A stretch of 20,755 bases of DNA from Pelargonium nanum (lineage: Eukaryota > Streptophyta > Magnoliopsida > Geraniales > Geraniaceae), in the NCBI GenBank assembly GCA_036897485.1, contig JAYMTF010001893.1, positions 1 to 20,755 of the forward strand. Direction: 5' to 3'. The translations under genes and the position numbers were made by a program. Position 1 is the stretch's first letter, and each line of letters starts with the position of its first letter. The notes beneath the pieces were generated by a model. That model worked only from the letters and a program-made list of their open reading frames with translations. It had not been told where the DNA came from and did not search any database. Shown here one piece after another: positions 11,655 through 18,500 of the stretch.

Positions 11655-12180
11655 AGTTTTGAATTCGGCGACTATAAACTAGAATCATTTAGTAGATAGT
11701 AATTAATAAGCACCTCTTCATTAAGTCCGAAATTCTCAGCAATTAGTAATCCGAGTATATCCCCTTAAGTTTATGTGATTTATTAATTTGACTAAAACTT
11801 ATGACCGAAGGTTCAAGCCCACTTGGAATCATAAAATGGACTAGCAATTTACACCGGTACAAGGAGAGCTTTAGTTGATTTACAAAGAGTAAGTATTAAA
11901 GTAAAGAGTAATCTAATCTAAGTTCCAAGGATAGAAACTAGTTTTACACACGAGTTTTCGAAGCTTATTTCTTTAACAAAATCTCGGACTCTCCAGGGAA
12001 TGCTTTTTATAATTTCAGCATTATAGGAGAGATTCAGATATATCGTAATTTAAATAAGCCTACGTATAAATTATTATATACTCGGTTTTCACGGGAAGGG
12101 GTTAGCTGTTATAGAATTCCCGTATTAAAGAGGGCCCAATAAAGAATGTTATCCATTTCCTAGAACAAGCTAGCCTATTG

Positions 12181-13400
12181 TTTTCATTTAGATTGACGTC
12201 ATTTCTGAAGTGTATCCTTTTACTGCTTGACTCATTTTCCCCTAAGTCAAATCCAAGAAACTATTAAGACTCGTAAGCTAAAATGAATGAATTTCAAGCT
12301 CAAACTTGCCTATACGCAAACAAAAGACAAGCTTTCCCTTAACGCAAGCTTGCTTGTTTCACTTTTGAGAAAACAACTGAAACTAATAAGGTGACTCTAT
12401 TTAAGTAAGAAGACAAAGCAACACACTTAAGTAGTAAGATGCGCTTTAGCTTCACTAAAAAACTTCTTACAATTGCCAACCCCTAATAAAACAGAAGACT
12501 AGTAAGTCGATCTAAGTAAAAAAAGCCAAATTCGGGGAAAGATTCTTAAAAAAGGTATATACTATATGAAAGATTGACCTACTTTATAGGATTGAATTAC
12601 TATAATCTTAGTAGTTTAGAACACCTCTGACGGAAACTCCTAGGCATCTTGTCGGGGGATATTCCTAACAATTAAGACTTCAGGTACACTTATTTAGACT
12701 AAGGAGAGCTTTAGCTAACTAGTATTTCAAATTTTCAGTAATCTTCCTATAGAATATCAGTCTTTCAAAGAATTTATGTTACCGACCTTTACTATAATAT
12801 AAGCAACAGCTCTAAGAAGTCAAAAACTAGAATAAACAAGCTAGCTGTGAAACTAGGGCTTGGGTATCCTAGGCTTTACACCTTATTAAATAAGCAAACT
12901 CCTAAACCAATTAAGACATTAGCTACAGTAAGCAACACTTAAAGAAAGCAATTCTAAGGCTCCGTTTAGTAAGAAATTGAAGAGAAATCTTACCTTATAC
13001 TTAATACGGCTTTAATGAAATCCCAAACAGACAAGCTAAAGTGAGCCTCAACAAATTGATATAGAAAAACGCATGTTACGATAGGTCTTACGGTGTTTGT
13101 ACCTAAAACTGAAAAGGTAAAGGCTAGCGCCTGCTAGTAACTAAAACTAAGTCTTATATAGCTTAATGAGAATACAAACAAGCGCGTTAAAGCTTATAAA
13201 AGCAAGTAAATAAGCTCAATTCGGTTAGGAAATATGTAAGTCAAACAAATCTAATGGGACTCCATGTCTGATTAAGAACAAATATCTGTCTTTGTCTTAG
13301 AACTTGAGGGTAAGCTTTAACTAGGCTTACACTCTTATAATTTATAATGAAGTACTCTTCTTAAAAATCCATACTTAACTAGACGAAAACAGAGAGGATA
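12181..13400. other. Second A-rich block, no intact gene
   Basis: From about 12,180 the plus strand is again A-rich with many short AAGC, AAG and ACAAG words, ending near 13,400. No frame is open beyond a few tens of codons. A palindrome GCAAGCTTGC lies at 12,344-12,353 within a local ACAAGC/GCTTGT pairing. AAGGAGAGCTTTAG occurs just upstream (about 11,861) and again near 12,700, which chance alone could produce. It may be the remains of a coding or inserted segment, but the family is not recognisable. Confidence 0.35.
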
Positions 13401-13484
13401 TAAAATGCTGGTTTATTTAGAGGGCGGAGTTTCTTAATGAACTGGATAGGGCAGCAAATCGAAGTAATAAGGTAAGGAGTTTTT

Positions 13485-13567
13485 CCCCTATCATTTTTTA
13501 AGGAATTCCTTTTTCTTCAGCTTGGGGATCTATAGATAGGGGATATAATTAAGCCGGGAATCCCCTA
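13485..13567 (+). repeat. Three-strand competing stems of G4 and C4 runs
   Basis: CCCCTATC (13485-13492) pairs perfectly with GATAGGGG (13535-13542). The overlapping TAGGGGA (13537-13543) pairs equally well with TCCCCTA (13561-13567). The two stems are mutually exclusive, and the palindrome AAGGAATTCCTT (13500-13511) sits in the first loop. The arrangement resembles the alternative pairing of a leader attenuator, but no start codon, coding frame or U-tract terminator follows. I list it as structure only. Confidence 0.45.
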
Positions 13568-15051
13568 ACTCAGAAGGTAAGCATCTAATAAAAAAAGTTC
13601 CTTTAAGAGCGAGCTCTCTAAATACCTGCTTTTGAGGCTTATATTCAACTATTTAGGAAGTTTATAGTAAAGTTTTTACCGATCGAGGTGTTATAAACTA
13701 AGTAACTAAGTCGGGACTCCTTCAGTATTTTGGATAAGCTAGGTTCTTGGAAGAGTTAAAACATAAAAGGCATTTTACAAGTTATCCAGGAGGGTGTCCT
13801 ATAATTTGGGAGCAAGCCGAAACTTCTGAATAAAATAAGAGACAGGGCAAATACAAGTTCTGCTTCCTTTTGTTAATTATTTAGGCCCTTGTAATCTAGT
13901 GCTTTCTAGTTTGGGAATTGGATCTCAACAGCATAATCCATATCAAAAAGGTGTACTCTTCTTTCCTTTATAAGTTAAGTCTTTTAATTATTTTGTTTTG
14001 TGAAATGGGAGTTGGGCTGCTTGGCTCTCATTTCTTATAAGTGAAAGGCAGATTGCAAGTAGAGGTTAAACGATTGCCAAATTAAGTCAAGAAATAGTTC
14101 AAATAAAGAAGAGTTTCTCCTAAAGTAGCTTTTTGGTTATACTTCGTTTGTGCGGTATCTCGAGTTATGTCGTCAGTGTCTTACAACTTAATGAATCACA
14201 CTTTCTTTAGAGTCTTTTCAGGGCTTTTAAGTTCCTCAGTTACTATTTGAAAGGAGGGTCTTGCAGGAAGTCTATTCGTTTAGTAACCTTACGTTAGGAC
14301 AACCAGATCTATATGCCTTCTTTGTTACCTGCTTTCTGTAGCTTATACCTATCTTAGTCTTACTGTAGCCCTTTCTTAGGTCTTAGGAGCCTTACTCTTA
14401 TGGTAGTTATAGCAGCCTATACCTATGGGAGTTGTATTACCTTTCTTTTGTTAGAAGCTGTGGAATTCCTTGTCTTAAGGTTAAGTATAATATCTCTTAT
14501 TAGATTTAGTATAGATGTAGTTAGCTTACAGTATAAGAGGAGTTTTAAGGGACCTGAGAGAATTAAGTACAAGTCTTCGATCTTTCAAGTTTTTCTCGTC
14601 TAAGGGGTAGGGTTTTCCTAGGTATAGACAGACTTTTTAAATGAGAAAGCCTAGTAATCTGCTTACTCTAACTTCAATTTCAGATACTATACCCGGAAAA
14701 GTAAGAAACAAATAAGGTTTCCCTCTTAAAAACCTGCAATTACAAATTCTACCTTGGACCTTACAGCAGGAAAACATCTTCTTAGTTAAAAGATTCCATT
14801 TGCCCTCTAATCATTAAGATTAAGAATTCCTTTCAAATTGAATAGCTACAAAAGCTCATAAAAAGGTTTAGGGATTAAACCAAACAATGCTAAAGTATGA
14901 ACAAATTCTTTCTTTTATCCTTAGTTTAGGTACCTCGTAAGGTGTTTTTCTTTTTTTCCTAATTTTGCCTCTTTATCGTCAATCTTATTATAAATTTTGA
15001 ATTGCTTACTTTAGAGATTAGAGAAGGGCTTAGCTCTTCAGTTAACTAGAT
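13568..15051. other. T-rich stretch with a long TGA-free frame, no intact gene
   Basis: The plus strand is T-rich from about 13,900 to 14,600. One frame runs from 14,004 to 14,897 (298 codons) without a TGA but with about a dozen TAA/TAG codons. RIP produces exactly those stops from CAA, CAG and TGG codons. Inside it, 14,400-14,603 is open for 67 codons from an ATG and is very hydrophobic. A stretch near 14,040-14,110 (SERQIAS, then TIAKLSQEI) looks faintly like the helix-turn-helix start of Tc1/mariner-type transposases. The likeness is weak, no catalytic DDE/D motif is visible and no terminal inverted repeats were found. TGA is rare here in all frames, so chance is not excluded. Confidence 0.25.
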
Positions 15052-15148
15052 CGGGAAGCAAGGGTCTAACTCTAAGGAAAAGTATGCAGAATAAAAGTCC
15101 CATAAGAGTGAAAAAACAAGTAAGTCAAAGTCAAAAGAATATTTGTTT
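15052..15148 (+). pseudogene. K module 0: truncated first copy of the lysine-rich segment
   Basis: Its AAGCAAGGGTCTAACTCT and following AAGGAAAAGTATGCAG line up with the module at 15,920-15,955 (AAGCCGGGCCTAGCTCC, then AAGAAGAGTATAGCTG). Its tail CAAGTAAGTCAAAG resembles AAGTTAAGTCAATAAG before X3. It sits directly before X1, as K modules do before X2 and X3, so the array begins inside a unit. Confidence 0.5.
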
Positions 15149-15300
15149 GTGTCTCATAGTGTAAGTAAGTATATCTAGAATTACACTATATACAAAAACC
15201 TTCCTACGTTACACTACAGTCGGTAACATAGACTTACCCACAACCCTATAAAGTTTGTATCCTCTATAACGAGAAGAACATAGGGCAAGAGGAATACACC
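15149..15300 (+). repeat. X module, copy 1
   Basis: It aligns with copies 2 and 3 at GTGTYYC at the start, GTAAGT, AACCTTCC, ACAGTCGGTAA, GTTTGTATCCTCT and AAGAGGAATACACC. Read without splicing, one frame shows QSV followed by KVCIL and QE, which copy 2 shows at the same spacing. The shared frame argues that the module was once translated, while the stops show that it is not now intact. Confidence 0.6.
15161..15219 (+). other. Intron-like segment in X copy 1 (59 nt)
   Basis: It begins with the donor GTAAGT (15161-15166) and ends with CAG at 15219. AACCTTCC at 15197-15204 occupies the position of the AACCTYCY tract of the other copies. Filamentous-fungal introns are typically 50-70 nt with GTAAGT donors and YAG acceptors. 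Copy 2 has exactly the same length. Confidence 0.4.
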
Positions 15301-15605
15301 TTAGACTGCCTATACAATAATACAAAAAGAACTACACTATATGTTTAAGGGAGGAATCCCCTAAGAACCCTCATTACAGTTAGTGAACTAACTATAACCA
15401 TTACTATAACTCCTATACCTTACTACACCCCTTATTATTATCTATTATACTCTATTTACATAACTAACTAATAAATATACTAATACAGATACAATTAAAC
15501 TACTACTATAAGAACTATAGAATACATTACTATAGAATATAGCTACAATAAATAGTATAAGCTATGACAGGAAAGACAATAGGTACAGGAATACAGGTAT
15601 AGCTC
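15301..15605 (+). repeat. L spacer 1: G-poor TpA-rich sequence
   Basis: It is almost free of G between about 15,380 and 15,540. In 15,421-15,540 TpA is 31 against ApT 20, and CpA+TpG is only 5 against ApC+GpT 16. A stretch from about 15,435 (TTATCTATTATACTC, then AACTAACTAATAA) resembles L2 near 15,715, so L is part of the repeated unit and not independent filler. Confidence 0.5.
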
Positions 15606-15700
15606 GTAACAACAAGAACAAGAAGACTAAGAACAAAGCTCTTAAGACCCCTATTCCTCCTGCTACTACTACTCCTAAAAGAGGTATAGCTATCTCCCAG
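15606..15700 (+). pseudogene. K module A: lysine/threonine/proline-rich peptide remnant
   Basis: An open stretch from 15,608 reads Asn/Lys-rich, then LKTPIPPATTTPKRGIA, before a stop shortly after. The same frame in module B gives an Asn/Thr/Lys-rich start followed by LKIPQKAG. The DNA CTCCTAAAAGAGGTATAGC matches CTCCTAAGAAGAGTATAGC in B. No domain is recognised. The composition suits a disordered basic tail. Confidence 0.45.
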
Positions 15701-15871
15701 ACTATTACTATCTATATATTATCTATTTCATAATTAATTAACTAATAATAAGAAATACGGAGATACTAATATATACAATACATTATCCTATAACAACTAA
15801 TAGAACTAAAGTATCTATATACTACATTCTATTACTGTAACTACTATTATATCTACAAGAAGAAGACTCAT
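15701..15871 (+). repeat. L spacer 2, with no X module before it
   Basis: It is G-poor, TpA-rich sequence similar to L1 (ATTATCTATTTC, then AATTAACTAATAATAA). Unlike other units it follows a K module directly, so the X copy expected here has been lost or is beyond recognition. Confidence 0.4.
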
Positions 15872-16043
15872 AACACCAGGACAAAGACAAAGACGATGAT
15901 CTCCCTTAAGATCCCTCAAAAAGCCGGGCCTAGCTCCTAAGAAGAGTATAGCTGCTGAGAAGAGTAGTACTTCTAAGACAAAGATTCTGCTACAGAGTAT
16001 TACAAAGACTAAGAAAGCAAGTTAAGAAGTATAAGAAGTGCTT
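15872..16043 (+). pseudogene. K module B: best-preserved lysine-rich remnant
   Basis: The frame at 15,872-15,940 gives the LKIPQKAG segment. A second frame at 15,933-16,022 is open for 30 codons and reads APKKSIAAEKSS followed by TSKTKILLQS and a TKTKKAS end. About a third of its residues are Lys, and Ala, Ser and Thr make up much of the rest, like a histone-H1-type or other nuclear disordered tail, though that likeness is compositional only. It lies just upstream of X2, and the two may have formed one transcript. Confidence 0.5.
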
Positions 16044-16200
16044 GTGTTCCTATAGTGTAAGTGGGTATATCTATAAATACGACATGATGAGTTAACCTCC
16101 CTCACAAGGTTCCAGTCGGTAAGAGTGACTATATCTTATACAGTTAAGGTTTGTATTCTCCTTACTAATAAAAGCAGAGTACAAGAGGGAGTACACTTTA
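16044..16200 (+). repeat. X module, copy 2
   Basis: This is the copy with the longest open reading in the unspliced frame: no stop from the isoleucine at about 16,074 to near 16,220, including FQSVRVT, KVCIL and RVQEGV. It shares AACCTCCC, CCAGTCGGTAA, GTTTGTATTCTCC and AAGAGGGAGTACAC with the other copies. It follows module B without a gap. Confidence 0.6.
16057..16115 (+). other. Intron-like segment in X copy 2 (59 nt)
   Basis: Donor GTAAGT at 16057-16062 and acceptor CAG ending at 16115. GTTAAC at 16091-16096 is a plausible though slightly distant branch site, followed by the pyrimidine-rich CCTCCCTC. The length is identical to copy 1. Confidence 0.45.
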
Positions 16201-16337
16201 CTAAACACCTACCTATACTATAATAATTATATACCTATTCCTATTTAGATTACTAACTAAAGAATACTATACAATAACTAAATATCCTATCTATACTTAC
16301 TTATATAACTTTTACTATCTATACAATAAGAAGAGTA
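16201..16337 (+). repeat. L spacer 3
   Basis: G-poor TpA-rich sequence between X2 and module C, with runs such as CTATACTATAATAA and TACTAACTAAAG like those of L1 and L2. Confidence 0.45.
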
Positions 16338-16506
16338 CAGTAGCTACACTAAGAAGCACGGGGAACCCTAACATCACGGGTCTAGCTGCAAACAAGAAAG
16401 CTCCCAAAGCTCCTATAATAGAAATAAAAGCTCTTTCGAAGACTTAAAAGATCCTGATACAGACTAAAGAGAAAGCGAATACAAAAGTTAAGTCAATAAG
16501 AAGTAG
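16338..16506 (+). pseudogene. K module C: lysine-rich remnant
   Basis: From 16,385 the frame reads AANKKAPKAPIIEIKALSKT before a stop, and the same phase goes on with KILIQTKEKANTKVKS, comparable with KILLQSITKTKKAS in module B. CACGGGTCTAGCTGCA corresponds to GCCGGGCCTAGCTCCT in B. GTAGCTACA at its start recurs in module D. Confidence 0.5.
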
Positions 16507-16660
16507 GTGTTCCTGTTGCGCGTAAGTCCATATACCAAATACTTGTAACATTAACCTCCTTCTCTACGTTACAGTCAGTAGGAGTCACGTATAATCCGTC
16601 TCTCTAAGTTTCTACCCTCTCTGTAGAACTAAGAACAAATACAATAAGAGGAATCTCCCT
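16507..16660 (+). repeat. X module, copy 3
   Basis: It shares GTGTTCCT at the start, GTAAGT, AACCTCCT, ACAGTCAGTA, AAGTTTCTACCCTCT and AAGAGGAATCTCC with copies 1 and 2. The unspliced frame keeps TLQSVGVT, matching TLQSV in copy 1 and FQSVRVT in copy 2. It follows module C directly. Confidence 0.6.
16522..16574 (+). other. Intron-like segment in X copy 3 (53 nt)
   Basis: Donor GTAAGT at 16522-16527 and acceptor CAG ending at 16574. TTAAC at 16551-16555 serves as a possible branch site before a pyrimidine-rich CCTCCTTCTCT. It is six bases shorter than copies 1 and 2, while the exact donor survives in a diverged surrounding. Confidence 0.45.
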
Positions 16661-16820
16661 CAGTAAGACTTAAATAGAACAACCTATAACTATAAATATC
16701 TTATTACATGACTAGCTATAAGAAGTAGAATAGATACGTATTACAATAACTAGTATATAAATAAAATACTCTAGCACCAGATAACTACTCCTATACAGTA
16801 TAAGAAAATACAACAAACTC
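16661..16820 (+). repeat. L spacer 4
   Basis: TpA-rich, G-poor sequence between X3 and module D, less extreme than L1. Confidence 0.4.
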
Positions 16821-16905
16821 GTAGCTACAATTAGGGGAGGTATGGGCTGCAAAAGGAAGACCCGTAAGAGTAGCACCTTAGCTCCAAAAAGTACAAGCTA
16901 CAATT
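16821..16905 (+). pseudogene. K module D: last, shortened lysine-rich remnant
   Basis: It begins GTAGCTACAA, as module C begins GTAGCTACA. The frame from about 16,838 reads GMGCKRKTRKSSTLAPKSTS before a stop, again Lys/Ser/Thr-rich. No X module follows, so the array ends here, in the middle of a unit. Confidence 0.45.
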
Positions 16906-18500
16906 AAGTGGAGCATAAGCATACCTAAGAAGGTAGAGATTAAGCGTAGGGCTTTCAAGAAGGGTGTATTTCCTAGAAAAGGTAAAGGCCGAAGGGAATA
17001 TATAAAAACAAATAGCAGTTTTTCAAATAATGCAATAGAAAAGTTTTGCAGTGTCGGATATTTATTCCGAGTTAACAAGGGTTCTAAATCTAAGAATTTG
17101 GGTTTAAAGTAATAAAGATATTGGTCTAGTTTTACAAGAGAGAAAGTACTTTTCAAAGGAAGTGACAAGGTCTAGAAATCAGAGGAGTCTAGAGTCAATT
17201 GATTTTCAGCTTATGAGTTAGGAATTTAAGTCTATAGTAAGGTAGTAAGGGAATCCTATGTCTTCCCACAAGAATCTTAGGAAAAGCTAACAGGAGTTCT
17301 TATCCCACATGGAATAGGTAAAGGGTTTGTTATAAAAAGGGGTTTAACAATTTAAAGTATACGTAATTTGTAAGCCAAAGTTGGTGGACTGGACCTTTAA
17401 GGGTATAGGGTATTACCCACTATAAAAGGTGTATCAGTTCTAAGAATAGGAAGGAGTGCCTCTACACAAAAGTAATCAGGCCTTTAGAATTCCGGACTTA
17501 TACTTTTATTATAGTAAGTGGGTCGTTATAGGTAATGTATGTTTTTTATAACCTTGGGTTGCAATGACAACTAAGCTTGTAGAATAATGGGACATAATTC
17601 TTGTTTTTATAATTGGAGTCTCGGTAAGAAGTATAGGACATGCAAGGTTAAGATTATCAAAAAAAGGAGTACACCGCACTCTCCGTTCAGAATAAGAACT
17701 CTCTTCTCTTTCTTTGAAAGGCTATACAATTACGGAGGCTTTTAGTAGGAATCTAACTGCTTTTAAAGGAGGGCAGGCTTAGGTGCATATGAATTGGTGT
17801 TGGTAAGTAATCCTAACTTGAAGGTAGATTACACACACAACTTTTTAATTGACATCACAGGGTTCTAATCTTGATATACTAAAAACAAACCTAAATTTAA
17901 ATTTGACAGCGTAATACCTTAATTTTATTTCGTATTCTAATGGATTGTAGCTCCCTTTATTAAAACTTATATCTGACTTAGGACTCTTCGTAAGGGTTAT
18001 TAACAAAGGCTGCTGCAGTAGGGATATAAAGTATCGGTTAGTAAGTGTCCGGTAATTGAATGTAAGGGGAGTCCTATAAGTCGAGGGTTCCCTAAGGAGT
18101 TATTTAGGGGTCCTGAGATTCTTATGTTCGAGAGTCCAAGATATTGTACAAGTGTTTTTTCAAGAGGCTCCCATAGAGAGCTGCATAAAGGGCATAGAAA
18201 AGAGCGCGAGTACCGTAAAAGGAGGTTTTCAGCAGGGGTGAAGGATTACTTTTATAAAATCTCAAGCTTATATCTAGAGAGCAGATATTTCTTGATCTTG
18301 AGGGCTATGTTCCTATAATAAATAGAGTATAACGAGGAATACTTGTAGGAAATGCACTAAGCTCGCATTTATGGGTTCTTTTACTTTGAGAGCAGAGATA
18401 CGAGGTTAAATTACTAAATACCAATAAAGTCTTTTGCGTAAACCATGGTACTATCCTTTTTAACTGAATTATTGAGCCTGTAACTTTCACTAACTTGTAA
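16906..18500. other. Non-coding stretch, purine-rich on the plus strand
   Basis: No supported gene. The plus strand is purine-rich, so the minus strand shows a hydrophobic 96-codon frame (16,878-17,168) that starts at TTG, overlaps the end of the repeat array and has no motif. A 64-codon frame from an ATG at 18,124 is Arg/Ser/Tyr-rich without a recognisable domain. AGGG-TT-CCCT at 18084-18093 and CCCTAA/TTAGGG just after it are further mini-palindromes. Confidence 0.45.

Larger units (their letters stand above)
8451..12180. other. Non-coding AT-rich stretch
   Basis: There is no gene-like frame in these 3.7 kb; stops are dense in all frames. Visible items are nested small stems around 10,114-10,190, a GC cluster GGATCCCCGGG at 10,643-10,653, GGATTT/AAATCC around one T at 11,155-11,167, a TA run at 11,096-11,108 and a TAA/AT tract at 11,628-11,654. 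A T-arm-like sequence near 10,567-10,583 does not extend to a tRNA. Confidence 0.5.
15052..16905 (+). repeat. Diverged tandem array of K-X-L units
   Basis: The array runs in the order K0, X1, L1, KA, L2, KB, X2, L3, KC, X3, L4, KD. X2 to X3 is 463 bp. X1 to X2 is 895 bp, about two units, with the X copy missing between KA and KB. Copies agree only partly by eye (roughly 55-65% in X, less in L), so the array is old. X modules contain an intron-like segment, K modules read as basic low-complexity peptide, and L spacers are nearly free of G with an extreme TpA excess. The best explanation I have is tandem duplication of a small intron-containing gene followed by decay. A satellite that captured coding sequence would look similar. 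I cannot name the family. Confidence 0.7.

Noticed and set aside
11790-11830. GGTTCAAGCCC, tRNA B-box-like
   Set aside because: The stem does not pair and no anticodon loop lies at tRNA spacing.
15052-16905. CRISPR array or short-repeat satellite
   Set aside because: Units are about 460 bp and highly diverged, with no short exact repeats at regular spacing.
16878-17168. 96-codon hydrophobic minus-strand frame
   Set aside because: TTG start; it overlaps the last repeat module, and its hydrophobic look follows from purine-rich sequence on the other strand.
18124-18490. Two short frames (plus 18,124-18,318 and minus 18,305-18,490)
   Set aside because: Both about 60 codons, no motif, within chance expectation.
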